The translations under genes and the position numbers were made by a program. Below, one piece after another: positions 1-11,159 of a stretch of 64,000 nt of DNA. Source of the DNA: Isoetes taiwanensis (Eukaryota; Streptophyta; Lycopodiopsida; Isoetales; Isoetaceae); NCBI GenBank assembly GCA_021234155.1, contig JAJEKV010000156.1, positions 186,001-250,000 of the forward strand, given 5' to 3'. The notes beneath the pieces are model-generated. The model saw only the letters and a list, made by a program, of their open reading frames with translations, did no database searches and had not been told where the DNA came from. Within the stretch, counting starts at the first letter, position 1, and every line of letters begins with the position of its first letter.

Positions 1-682
1 CTATATTCGAATTAAAGCCCAATGGAGAGGGGCTAAAAGATAAGGGGCTTGTATGTACTAGTGAGAATGACATGAAATCGCTGGATTATCCTTCCACCCC
101 TGACAGCATGCATGCGTTGAAGAAAAGAGCCCGCAATTTGGATACCTCGTCCCCATCAGAGCAGGTATCACAGGCTGAGGCAATTAGGGTTGTACAGGAA
201 CAGGCCGGTTCCCTCCAGGCTAAGCTGGCAAGCTTGGAGGCATCACGGGACAATTTGCCAGGGGCTGCGCTCAAGAAGCAGCTTCTCCAATGAAGGGTTT
301 TAATTTCCCTTGTGGAAGTTCGGCTTGGGGATTATGATTGCGGGGAGCCCAAAAGGTCGATGACCGGATAAGAGAGGAGATACAAGCAACAACGCAGCCT
401 AGTCACCGGAGATGGGGCACCGCTTGGATAAGGTCCACCAAAGAATGGATGGAAGACATGGCGCAAGCACGGGCCGACATGAAGGGGTTGCTCCAGCCAG
501 ATTGTACAAGTCACAAGCATGGCTGGTCGGATAGATGCTAAGGAAAAGGATGTGGAAGCGGTGCGGGGCAGGCTCCAATTCCTTGATGAAGCAAAAGCGC
601 ATGGCAGGAGATGTCGAGTGAAGATGCTCACATATAGAGAACCATATGGCCCACTTGCAAAAAAAGAGATGGGGACCTCCGA

Positions 683-1453
683 ATGGAGGTGCAACGAAGT
701 CCGAGTACACCACGGTCGTGCACCAGCACCCCATACCCAGAGGCCGAGGTGGCTCGGGGAATCGGTAGTGCCGTGAGGAGCAAGACATCCGAGCACGCCG
801 CCTCAACCTTATTGTGCGGGGATTGCCGGAGGAGCAAGCAAGGCGAGGATTTGCGGGTAAGCTTACCACCCGGGTACTTGCAAAGCTCCAATTCTGATTT
901 GGTTATCAAGAGTCCAATCGTATTCGGAGGACCGAGCATGAGACCTCGGCTAGTTAAGTTTGCGGTCTTGGATTGGGAGGCAAAATCTTTGTTGTTGCAA
1001 CGCAGCGCCGATTTGAAAGGTACGTCCATATACGGATCCGGATCTCGCCACCTTGCAACAACGGGAAAGAAGCCAAGAGTTGGTCAAGATAAGAGAGATT
1101 CGACAAGTTTGGAGAAATTTGCTGGTTTGGTTAATGGCAAGATGAAGGTATATGTGCCTCCTCGTCAGACAGTTGCGGAGGCAGCATTCCCACGAACAGC
1201 TGCGTCGCACGGGCAGAGCAGTCCAGGGGCATCAGGCCAGGCAGGCCAGGGAGGGGGCGGATTGAGGCCTTCCACCACTGCAGCACATCCATCAGGGTCC
1301 CGTGAGCAGGCTGCCCGAGTTATTCCAACCCCGCCAAGCGTCCTCGGGCACTCGAGATGGGTCCTACAAACCGCCGGTCGGCATAGGGAAAGTGTCTTCG
1401 CATTCTTTCACGGAATTGTAGGGGCTTCCCCGTGGCGAAGGGCGTTGGCTTGA
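683..1453 (+). pseudogene. LINE ORF1-like RNA-binding protein remnant
   Basis: An open frame of 256 codons lies directly upstream of the endonuclease remnant, the place of ORF1 in LINEs. The middle part (around residues 85-115) has the pattern RPRLVKFAV followed by a leucine-rich helix and LKGT, which resembles the RRM-like nucleic-acid-binding domain of plant LINE ORF1 proteins. The C-terminal third is Gly/Ser/Pro-rich and low in complexity. A short coiled-coil-like frame at 72-293 may be the displaced N-terminus of the same protein. The start is not secure because upstream frames are broken. Family assignment rests on position plus a weak motif. Confidence 0.5.
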
Positions 1454-1968
1454 ATGGGATCGCGACGGACATGGACATCGTCTTTCTGCGGGGAGACATG
1501 GGAGTATGAAGGGCATCGATTGCCAGACATTCGAGGATATCAGCATTTCTCACTTGCTAATGAGCGCCATGGCAGACGCGGGTACGGTGGAGTGGCTTGC
1601 TACTTTAGGGATGCCTTAGCATGCAAGATCACACTTCAGAAGTCTGATGCATTTAATCGCTACATGTGGGTAATGGTATTAGAGCCTGGTCATGTCCCAT
1701 TGTTTCTTGCTAGCTGCTACATTCCCCATGGGGCTCTAAGTTCTACCGGTACATGATGCATTACGATGTCCGGATGCCGTATAGGGATGCGTATGATGAC
1801 ATAGACCGCTATAGACAGCGAGGGGCGTGTGTTTTGCTTGGAGATTTCAATGCTCGTCTGTGCCGATTTTTGCGATCGGTGACCTTCAAGGTGACGATAA
1901 TTGATCCGCTTTGGTTTGAGGCGGCCGCTATTCAAAGCATACGGCACTCCCGGGGATATGGTGGCTAG
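1454..1968 (+). pseudogene. LINE APE-type endonuclease domain, broken
   Basis: Two overlapping frames (1454-1756 and 1753-1968) together give an exonuclease-endonuclease-phosphatase fold: an ETWE motif near 1495 (metal-binding Glu), then a GGVACYFRD segment, a MWV strand and a GDFNAR motif near 1840 (catalytic Asp and Asn). In LINEs this enzyme nicks target DNA to prime reverse transcription. The frame shifts near 1755 and stops at 1968, so it is not functional. Confidence 0.75.
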
Positions 1969-2362
1969 ACCATTTGGCGGGCGGTGGTCCGGCTCTGCCG
2001 GAGTTTTGACATGGTAATTTGTAATGGTATGCGTGATGGCCACACTCGGGGGTGTTACTTGCGGGAGTGATAGGCGGGGATGGGGAGCTAGTGTGTTGGA
2101 TTACCTTCGCCCCAGTAGCGACACTCTGACATGGTTACACACTTCTCCATTGGCACAAGCTACGGGGATGAGGAGGCTTTGTCGAGGATCATTACCCGCT
2201 TTATGTCACGCTGAATTGGGAGCACTCAATAGTGGAGACGTGCGCAAAGGGGGCATGGAGGGTTACCGTACATCCCACGCTATCGAAGCGAGGGGCGGTA
2301 TGAATCTGTGTTGGTGCGGGAGTTCTGGGGTTTGATAGCTTCTACACCTGCGCAAGGCAGGT

Positions 2363-3720
2363 GTGCATGGTGGTGAGGGGCGCTTGCATTTCTTGAGAGG
2401 CTTCGCTGCGATGAAGGGCCCTCCAAGGAGGGACCGCACATTTTCCGAGAACCCGTGGTTTGATGCTGATTGCAAGGCTCTAAAAAGAGCGGTTAGCGCT
2501 TTGGTAATAGATCCACGATTGCGGCCACGAGCCCCGCAAGACTATAAGATCTTCCTAAAAGCCAAGAAGGGGAGATACATGGCGCGAAACCCGGGCGCTT
2601 TTGTTTGACATGCTTATGGCGAGCCAAAAGCTTTTGGCGTAAGGTGTTATACAAGAAGCGCCGGTGGCGGGTAATGTAAGTGTGGAGCAATGGATGCACC
2701 TTGCGGGGAGTTATATGACCCCAGGGAGCTAATGCGGGGGTCCCGATCGTAGGAGAGGTCTTTGCGGCTCACGCGGAGGATGTCAGCGAGGTCTCGGGCA
2801 TCGGCGAATGGCAAGGCAAAAGGATTTACGGGGGCTGCGGTAGGCATTTGAAGTGGGGTGGCCCATCTATAGTAGGGCCCCGGCGGTGATCATTAACCGT
2901 GCTCGGCGAGGGCCTCCCGTGAGTGGATGGTTAGTAAGGTTGTTCTGTTCATAAAGGCAGTATCTGGATGGCCGTAATTGCAGGATGATTATGGTAAGCT
3001 TCGCTCTTTGCAAAGCTCTGGCGTGGGTGGTGGAGAAGAAACTCACTAAGTGGGCGAGGAGGGGTCGCGGGCAATTGGCAGGAGGCGGGCAAAATTTCAC
3101 TCACTCCCGACCCGACCATATCTTCACTTTGAGAGTGTTGATGGAGGCAAGCCGCAATCTTGTGACGGAGGACTTGTATTGTTGCTTTGTAGATTTTAAG
3201 GCGCATATGATACCGTCCCCGGAGACATCTTTGTGGCGAGAGGTTGCAAGAATTGCGAGTTCCACGGGAGTTGCGGGGAATGTGGTGCACCGGCTTTATG
3301 ATGGGATTTATCTTGCCGCTGCCTTATGAAGATCGGCGGGTAGCTAGCACTATGGGAGTTAAGCGGGGCTGCCCGTTGTCTCCAACGCTTTTGGGTTGTA
3401 CATTGATAGCTTGAGAGGCGTGGATCTGACACCATGGGGGCGGGGTGCAATTATCCGATCGCGACCTCGTGGGCGGTTACTATATGCGGATGATGTAGCT
3501 TTGCTAGCCCCACCGCCAGCGATATCTGCGGAACATTTGGATGCCCTCGGTGGGTTACGTGGGGCAGCGGAATGACGGATGAACTTGCACAAAACTAAGC
3601 TTCTCGCGATCTGTCCTCCTCGCAACACCCTATCCGGAGTTATATTACGAGGGGGGGCGAAGTGGAGATGGTCGCGGAGCTTCAAGTATCCGGGAATTGA
3701 TTTCACTACTAACATCTTTG
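2363..3720 (+). pseudogene. LINE reverse transcriptase domain, broken
   Basis: A segment reading NPWFDADCKALKRAV (about 2450-2500) is the linker typical between LINE endonuclease and RT. RT core blocks follow at 2985-3329 (ALAWVVEKKL, RPDHIFTLR, CCFVDFKAH, where the DFKAAYD-type block A is damaged) and at 3474-3510, where LLYADDVALLA contains the catalytic YADD (codons 3483-3494). These pieces lie in different frames with stops between them. The protein would copy element RNA at the nicked target; this copy cannot. Confidence 0.8.
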
Positions 3721-3864
3721 TGGGATGAGTGTGTGGAGAGGAGAGCCGGTCTGTGGTTTTGGAAGGCTTTATATGCGGTTAAAGCAGCGTGTTACCCGGA
3801 TAGATCTGTATTTGGGCGAGGAGAGCACACTGTTTAGAGCTTTTGGTCGAGCGGTCTTTGCTAT

Positions 3865-4700
3865 ATGGGGTGGAGGTTTGGGGCCAGCCGGTTAGCAAAA
3901 ATACATGGGATAGGTTGGAAAGGGTGCGAGAAAGCTTTCTTGACATATAGCTTGGGAGTGAAGGACCGCATGTATCAGATTTTGTTGTATGAGGCGGGGT
4001 TACGGCCTTTTCTGACGATACGCTATCTTGTGAGCATCTTACTTGCTTCCATAAGGTGGATGGGATGGATGAGCATCGCTTGCCCCCAGTTTGTTGTTAG
4101 CGGAGGGCCCCATTGTTGAAGAGGGTATGTACGAGCCTTTGTAAAGGGATGGTTTAGGAGGTGGTCTATGGATTACCAGCGGATGGTGGCTTTGGTCCGA
4201 TCGTCAGCGAGAATGGGCAGTGGATGCGGGCTATCTTTGCCACCACGTGGGATGCCTCTACTCTTGCAAAGCCCAAGGCGAGCACTATCACGCTCAGTTA
4301 ATCCCGGCCTTGAGCATGGACCCCATCGGTGCCATTTGAAAGCACACATCTCGGTGAAGAAGCAGAGAGCTATTCTTTGCCATAAGGGCGGGTTCCCATT
4401 ACCTCATTGAAATTGAAGCTTGGTGTTGGGGGTTGAATGGCGGGCACGGGATCCCCAGGGAGGAAAGGATATGTCAGTGTTGTGAGATGCACGTGATAGA
4501 GGATGAGCACCATGCCCTCCAGCGATGCCCAGCATATGCCCATGTCCGAGCAGTGCACACTGATCTTAGATGCTCTGACACACCGCTACATCAGTTACTT
4601 GCATCACCTATGGTAAGCGGCGGGGAGCTTACATCCTGCAGATTTGGCCGTCCGGACTTGCTCTTACGGGGCATGGTATTTGAGAGCCCTCTTTTGCTAG
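3865..4700 (+). pseudogene. LINE C-terminal region with zinc knuckle
   Basis: Frames at 3865-4119, 4168-4410 and 4433-4816 continue the LINE protein after RT. At 4460-4550 the translation reads REERICQCCEMHVIEDEHHALQRCP, the CX2C...H...C knuckle seen at the C-terminus of many plant LINE polyproteins. The same motif, in diverged form, is found on the minus strand at about 21640-21720. Stops between the frames show decay. Confidence 0.7.
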
Positions 4701-4855
4701 GGTTTTTCCTCCCAAGTGGGGGTTTTTTCATCCCGGTAGTAGGGTTCTCATCTGATTACATTGTTTGTTTTGGTGTTGGGGTTTTGGCTTTTTGCACATT
4801 TCTCTGCATGTCATAGTCTCATAGGCCTTTGGCCTCCGTGGACGTTAAAATAAAC

Positions 4856-4876
4856 TTCCTTCCTTCCTTCCTTCCT
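4856..4876 (+). repeat. TTCC microsatellite at the LINE 3' end
   Basis: Five tandem TTCC units follow the LINE terminus GACGTTAAAATAAAC. A matching GGAA run heads the reverse-oriented LINE stub at 57375, so the tetranucleotide is probably part of the element's 3' end and not a chance microsatellite. Confidence 0.8.
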
Positions 4877-6107
4877 ATGTAATTGAGTGTCTAATTTCTG
4901 TTCTCCTTCATTTTGTTCCTTCAAAATTCTTAAAACATGGCATGTGTACTGTGTGCATTTATTACTTATATAAAGCATTTATTGCGGCCACTTAATAACC
5001 TGTGCATTCATTGATTATAAAGCATTTATTGCGGTAACCTCGAATATTTCGTGACGTTGACGTGATTACAGTGTATCTTGGAGAAGAGCCATGGCCGACA
5101 GAAGCTTCGTTGCAGCAAAACTCCGAGCTTTTTTGATGCAGAATTGGCAATGGCGAATGAAAATCTGGCCTTGGAGATCTGTTCCAAAGAAGCTCCGAAA
5201 ATGTCATTCCCATGGTCTTTGATTGCTCACAGAGTCCGTCAGTCCGACGGAGGAGACACAAGGCATGGATTCATGGCTGGATCCTAGTCCGCAAAATTTT
5301 TGACGAAGATTGAATATTTATTGAATTAGAAAGGGACCACTGATGGATCATCCTGCCATTAGCCACATTCCGGTGGATCAATAAGACATGGGAATGCCTA
5401 TTCCATGGCAGTATACCTATGGGCGCTGTTGCTTTTGAGATTTTATCTCAGCTTTTGGGCGATTTGTTCATCCGTAGCCTCTACTTTTTGCATGCGATAA
5501 CTTATTGTTGATCTGTTCATTCTTTTCAACCTCTGTTGTAGCAGATTGAGCACATCCTACGAACATCGCCATAGATCCCAGCAAGTTATAAAGAATACGG
5601 ATTGGACCTAGCGCCAGCGGGAATTTCTTGAACACGAAAAAGAATTAGAGACCAACTTAGGAGCAGAGGTCCAAAGATAAAATGAGGGATGGTGGGGATG
5701 AAAAATCCGATGCTTTTTAAAATATGCAAAAGCCAAAAGCTGAGACCAAACTTAGGAACGTAAATTGGGAAGTGAATCGAGCAAAATCCGAGGATAAAAT
5801 TAAGAAGAAAATGATGGGAAGAAGTGATTGGCTTGGTCAAGCGCCCGTGAAACAGAGCACCAAAGCGGCGTGGTTACCAAATCATGTCTCCGATGTCGAA
5901 TCCAACTAGGATGATCAATGCTTCTTCTTATGATTTAACGAGCGTAGATCGAGATGGAGTGCTTCTTCTTATGATTTATGTCACGTGTATCATCTCGTGT
6001 ATTTCATCATCTACTGTAGGTGTTTCATCTACTGTGTATTTTATTTATTTTTTGCTTTAAGCGGTAGTGGCCCATCACTTCTGTAATTCGTACCAACCGC
6101 TAAATCC
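4877..6107. other. Non-coding spacer, no gene recognised
   Basis: No convincing protein or RNA gene. A direct repeat of TAAAGCATTTATTGCGG occurs near 4972 and 5019. Short open frames here (for example 5078-5287 and 5724-5909) show no known domain and no promoter; I treat them as chance. Confidence 0.5.
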
Positions 6108-7061
6108 TTACTTGGTTGGAGGAAAGATCCAGCATTTTCTAGAGAGAACATCGACAATAGAATCGGGAATGTTTCCACTTATTCCACTACTTGTTATCCA
6201 CACAACTTTCAACTTCTCCAATTTACCAAAAACTTCCTCCCAGACTGCTTGCAGACTGCTTGAGCGTCTGCAAGCTCTGCAAATTGGTAAAGCTTTTTGG
6301 AAAGCCACTAAGTACTTAAGCCTAAGTTATCAAATATGAGTTCGCCAAGTTTAACCAATTTTCCAAGTGACTCTACGATTCCTCCAACAAGATGACCACT
6401 GAGATGAAGATACTGCAGATTTGACAAACCACCAAGCCATCAAGGAACAGAACCTAACTTACAATGTTATTTAGTCCTGACAGCTCTAACCTCTGCAGCT
6501 TATAAAGCTTATAAAGAGAGGAGGGTATTTCTCCATTTAGTGCACTATCTTATCACTGAGAGTAAGCTGAAAATTGTTGCTTCTTAGATCGAGATGCACT
6601 AAATTGTTGCTTCTTAGATCGAGATGCACTAAAGAAGAGAGTTTGCCAAGCTGTTCCGGGATCTTGCCATCCAATGCCATGCTCGACAGGTCAAGGTACT
6701 TCAGCTTATACATATCCCCGAAACAGCGTGGTATGACTCCAGAAACAGATGTATAGGATATAGATAGATAATTCAGATGGTGAAGCTGGCACAGTACATG
6801 TAGATTGCCTTCTAGATTTTCATTTTCTCCCAAATCTAGAGCCTCCAGCTTTGTAAAATTGGCCAATTCTACTGGCAGATAAGTATAGATGTGTATGCCT
6901 CTGAGAGAAAGGTAGTTAAGTTCTGGAAGTTGAGCCAGTTCAATTGGAAACGTTGCAAAAAACCTAGCATGTGATAAGTCGAGGAGCTGCAAGGATTTGA
7001 AGGCGAAGAAGAAGATATTTCGTGGCTGAATTAGATGTCGTATATAAATCCGCCGAAGCAA
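6108..7061 (-). pseudogene. LRR receptor-like gene fragment
   Basis: On the minus strand a 174-codon frame (7061-6537) carries at least five plant-type leucine-rich repeats of about 24 residues, such as LNYLSISYTSVSGVIPRCFG and LKYLDLSSMALDGKIPEQLG, the extracellular type found in receptor-like kinases and proteins. More repeats follow in other frames (6500-6310) and again at 6308-6108 (ITSSGISGNIPDSI), separated by stops. There is no signal peptide, kinase or transmembrane segment. A perfect 30-bp tandem duplication (6571-6600 and 6601-6630) duplicates ten residues of one repeat. This is a decayed fragment of a cell-surface receptor gene. Confidence 0.85.
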
Positions 7062-7394
7062 ATGACATATTCAAGGCGATCACATTTCATCCGCTGTCAA
7101 ACAAAGGAACCCAGTATATTGAAATGAGGAGAAAAGGCTCTTTGACAGACATGATCAATAAAACCATAGTTGAAAGTCATAGCGACTCCTAGGCCTAACG
7201 TTTAAAACTTTAACGACTCCTAAGCCTAACGTTTACAAACTACTTTGGCACCTATTTGACCTCTAGCCCAGTTTATTACAAGAATCAATCAATATCAAAA
7301 TTTTAACATTCTCAAAAATTACCCATAACATGCATTTTTGCGTTCCAACATTTAATACTCAACGCTTCTTTCCATTGCCAAATGCCATCTTGCA

Positions 7395-7558
7395 CTTTGA
7401 AATCTAGATATTTAGTACGATATCATGTTAGGAGAACATGCTAGCATCCTAGATTTTGAAATCTAGATGTTAGTATGATATCATGTTAGAGAACATGCTA
7501 GCATTCTAGACTTTGAAATCTAGATATTAGTATGATATCATGTTAGAGAACATGCTAG
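7395..7558. repeat. 58-bp tandem repeat, about 2.8 copies
   Basis: Three copies start near 7395, 7454 and 7511, each containing TTTGAAATCTAGAT, a GATATCATGTTAG block and GAACATGCTAG. Units differ by only a few bases. No coding content. Confidence 0.85.
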
Positions 7559-7830
7559 TCAATATGTATTGTAATGGTGTTTGTGACTAAAGAAAGCTCT
7601 CAAGGAGAACTCTACCATCATTGAAATGGCATTTTTTCTTAGATTTATTTGAATGCCAATTATTATGCAACCATGTCCTTTTAAGGTCTTCTAAAATACA
7701 TAGGAAACTTCCAAGGTGAATTCCACATTTTGAATCCCATTTTGAGATACACTGTGAGCATTGTCGTTTTGGATCCAGTTGGAGATGTTTTCCACCCCGG
7801 GTCCAAGGTGATACAAATTTCTTTGCCTTG

Positions 7831-7917
7831 CATTTAGAAAAGAGAAATGTTCGCGGCGGCGTTTCTCACAGTGCATCTAGAAAAGAGAAATGTTCGCGGC
7901 GGCCTCGGCCGCCGCGA
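7831..7917. repeat. Duplicated segment ending in a GC-rich palindrome
   Basis: About 30 bp ending in AGAAATGTTCGCGGCGGC occurs at 7831-7860 and again at 7872-7903. The second copy runs into a perfect inverted repeat at 7894-7917 with 11-bp arms (TCGCGGCGGCC) and a two-base loop. Confidence 0.8.
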
Positions 7918-8370
7918 TAAATTTCTTGTATAACTAAAGAAGTAGACGTGGAGGATGGATAGAGCAAGATGCATATATATGACTCAGTCTTCTAGGCTAT
8001 TAACTTTTTCTTTGTCTAATAGACACAATCCTAGATCCAAATTCTCAGCATGGTAATCAATTGAACATCCATAGAAATTTCTTTATAAATGATATCATAT
8101 GGCAGCACAATAAGGGATGCACAATGTAAGATTCATATATTAATAACATATTCTCTTAGCATGCCGCTGAAATTCGCATTATTACAATTAAAATACCAAC
8201 TCAAATCCATCTACCTATCCTTCTTCCCAACCCTCCACTTCTGCTATTTTTTTTTTTTTTTTTTCTTTCTTTAGCCCATTGGATCCCGTTTCAAGAACAG
8301 GATCCAACGGTCCGTGACATTTTGGTACGTGAGGTTCCTTAAAAGTGCGCGAAAGGGGGCGCCCATACCC

Positions 8371-8379
8371 CTATATATG
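8371..8379 (+). promoter_or_regulatory. TATA box of the F-box gene
   Basis: CTATATATG lies 57 bp upstream of the ATG at 8436, which would put transcription start near 8400 and give a short leader of about 35 nt containing no other ATG. Confidence 0.6.
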
Positions 8380-8435
8380 CATTGATTTATTGTGACCTGC
8401 TGCTTCTTCCTCCATAGCCTAGTTCATACTCGAAA

Positions 8436-9680
8436 ATGCACGAGAAGCGATCACAGGGCAAAAGAAGACCTAAACCTACAAAATGGCAGGTGTACAAACG
8501 CTTGAAGGGGATTCACAAGCATGTTCCTGCAATAATGGAATGGGACCTGCTTCCTCCGGAGGTTGGCATGCGCATCTTAGCGTTTCTACAGGTGAGGGAT
8601 CTTGTTAGGTTTTGCCTAGTATGCAAGAATTGGAGGGATACAATTTTGTTTTCTCAGTACTTTAAGAAGCTTCATTCCAGGCTTTGCCAGGCCCAAAAAT
8701 ATATATTTTATCATGCAGAGTATGACCCTTCATGGGAGTCTATATTTGCGCCTGATCGTATATATCCTAGCATTGAACATTTTCATATTAGCAAAACGGC
8801 AATCTTGGTTTTTTATAATCCAGGTCTTGTTTTTGTCACTGATGGGGGACTAGTATGCATTTCTGAAATGCAAGATGAGCGTAAATATGAGGTTGGAAAT
8901 CCATTGATCAATTCATGGAAGACTATACCTAATCCTTCCGATGATTTTATTCCAACAGACATGATAGTAGATAAGTTATCAGGTGATTATACGATTTTGG
9001 CTGTAAGACCAGAATCAGATGCAGATGTATTTCATGCAGAGGTGTTCCATTCAAGGGAGAATTTATGGAGGAAGGGAGGAACATTGGATTGGGATGGCGT
9101 CCCACACAATGAACTTATTGGTACCTCTAAAGTATTTTTCAGCCAAGACAATATGCGAGTGGCAACTTATGATTACGAGCAGAATCACTTCAATTGGATG
9201 ATATTTGATTCTCCATTAGATGAGGACAGAGACTATTCATTATACATGTTGAAAAACAGAAATAGAGTGGTATTAGTTGCCCTTGCTCTAACACTGCCAG
9301 AAATTCAACTTTGGAGTGGAAGTGCATTGAATGGTGCTCTGAAGTGGACATTGATGACTGCATTTGATATGGCAGCAATGATTGAGTTTGTTGAGAGACA
9401 AACAAATAAAGCAGATTGGATTCTTGACTATTTCCGAGAAAGGTGGAACCCAATGGTTCTTCAGGGAAAAGATGACAGCATTGTTATTGCTATTACAAAA
9501 GCAGAGGAAGACTTTGAAGATGAGAGTGACACCAGGGAATCCAGTCTGTTGCTTGAATATGACCTGGCAAGATGTTTTTGGAAACCATTTGAAATGCTAT
9601 ATGGTCTTTGCTTCCTCCCTGTCCATTTACATAAAGAAGAAACGGTAATGTTCCTATCTCCCACTTTGTTTTCACCTTAA
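8436..9680 (+). CDS. F-box protein (kelch/galactose-oxidase-like)
   Basis: A single open frame of 414 codons. Residues 1-30 are basic. Residues 35-80 form an F-box (WDLLPPEVGMRILAFLQVRDLVRFCLVCKNWRDTI), the Skp1-binding motif of SCF ubiquitin ligases. The rest resembles the beta-propeller of plant F-box/kelch proteins (GGLVCISEM, GNPLINSWKTIPNP, LEYDLARCFWKPF), which binds the substrate to be ubiquitinated. A TATA box sits at a suitable distance and the frame is undamaged, unlike nearly everything else here, so this is the best candidate host gene. The C-terminus is uncertain: a possible splice donor (ACGGTAATG, about 9642) could replace the last 12 codons by a downstream exon. The substrate cannot be inferred. 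Confidence 0.85.
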   Translation: MHEKRSQGKRRPKPTKWQVYKRLKGIHKHVPAIMEWDLLPPEVGMRILAFLQVRDLVRFCLVCKNWRDTILFSQYFKKLHSRLCQAQKYIFYHAEYDPSWESIFAPDRIYPSIEHFHISKTAILVFYNPGLVFVTDGGLVCISEMQDERKYEVGNPLINSWKTIPNPSDDFIPTDMIVDKLSGDYTILAVRPESDADVFHAEVFHSRENLWRKGGTLDWDGVPHNELIGTSKVFFSQDNMRVATYDYEQNHFNWMIFDSPLDEDRDYSLYMLKNRNRVVLVALALTLPEIQLWSGSALNGALKWTLMTAFDMAAMIEFVERQTNKADWILDYFRERWNPMVLQGKDDSIVIAITKAEEDFEDESDTRESSLLLEYDLARCFWKPFEMLYGLCFLPVHLHKEETVMFLSPTLFSP

Positions 9681-11159
9681 ATCTATGTATCATCTTGGAG
9701 GGTTCTCTATCGTGTTTCTTTCTCAAATTTTTTCACCTCAAATCTATATCTCTCTCTGAAGGGTTCTCTATTAAGGAGTTGAAATCTTCGGCAGTTATAT
9801 TTTGTATAGATTTACAAGTTCATTCAGCAAAGACAGAGCAAATCGTTATGTAGGATTGCTGCTAATGCGTCTTCCATCAGAAGTTACAGCTCGCTATTCA
9901 ATCTTAATATTGTGGAGCAAAACTGTGCTGTTTGACTGAACTGTATATTTGCCTTCTTGTGCCATATAACTGATGTTAGCATTTGGTCTACTCATCTCAA
10001 ATAAATGGCTTCTGGTAGTCCATAAAATGCCAAGGTAGTTAGCGAAAATGCTTACTGAAATGGCAGCAACAGGACAGTAACTTTAAATTGAACCAAGATG
10101 GATATCTCAGAATATTGGGCAGTTGCATGCAATTACAACCTCTCTTGATAAAAATTATATGTGCATCACGTTGTTATAGATGGTAAATTTTAACAGAAGT
10201 TAATCAGAGGTTTCTTATTTTGGATATGAGATAAGAGTCTGGCTAGAACCTTCCAAATTGTTGTCTTCACCTCTGTCGCATGTGAGATAGTGTCAATTTA
10301 TATTTGCATCACGTCACAGGCAAAAGCTCATTAGAGGTAATACTTAGGTATTTGAGCGCCAACAAGCCTATGTGCTTTATGCATTTGGATTTAATTTCTC
10401 TTTTTTGCAGTGACATCGTTCTAGTCTTGTATACAAGGAACAAAAGGACATGAATTCATAATATTTTACACAATCAAAACATGGATACGACATCAGTCAG
10501 GTTTTCTTCTAGATGAATACCCGAATTGCTTATTTGTCTAAAACAAGGTGGTTGCGCACTACGGGTTGTCCGGGCTAATTTGTTTGAGAGATAGAACTTG
10601 TGTAGTTCTACAGTTGCTGGAGTCATGTACTTAAGCCCTGTTCGAACTGTCATTTGCCAAATAGATTTACTTTTTGTTGGAATCCGATCAAGCACACGGA
10701 CTTAAAACATAAACAAGAGAATTCTACCAATGTGAGGATCGAGTTATTATTAGTTCGATGATGAGATCGGTGATGAGAAAGGCGGAAGTGGCATCAATTA
10801 TTTATGCTGCAAAATGTCTGTAATGAGAAAAGCTCAAGTCCTTGTAAAGTCCAACACCACAGAAGCTGGAGACTTTGGCATGGACAGAGACTTTACTCTT
10901 GTGTACATTCTAATCTAGAATATTTTGTCGGTAACATGTCTGTTTCTATCAAGTGATGACACGGATATTACTGGTATTATATGATAAGGCTTGATCAGAT
11001 AGAGAGGTGATTGAACTGGCACTTGCAGAGGCGCCAACAATTGGAAGCCATTTTGTTGCATGGTTGCATGCAAAATGGGAGCATTGATTACAATGCTACT
11101 TAAAGGAAGCATAGTTTATTGAAGGAATCTCTAATAATAGGATTAATAATTTATGGCCA
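9681..11159. other. Spacer downstream of the F-box gene
   Basis: AT-rich sequence with no recognisable domain. It may hold the 3' UTR or a last intron of the F-box gene. No repeat or RNA gene stands out. Confidence 0.4.

Larger units (their letters stand above)
1..4876 (+). mobile_element. Decayed LINE (non-LTR) retrotransposon, 5' end outside the window
   Basis: Remnants occur in the order expected for a plant LINE: an ORF1-like basic protein, an APE-type endonuclease (GDFNAR), a reverse transcriptase with YADD, a C-terminal Cys/His knuckle, and a 3' end carrying a TTCC microsatellite. Every coding part is cut by stops and frameshifts, so the copy is dead. Its 3' terminal core (CTCCGTGGACG) recurs in reverse orientation at about 21325 and 57410, inside two other retrotransposons, which shows the family moved repeatedly in this genome. 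The 5' end is not visible. Confidence 0.85.
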
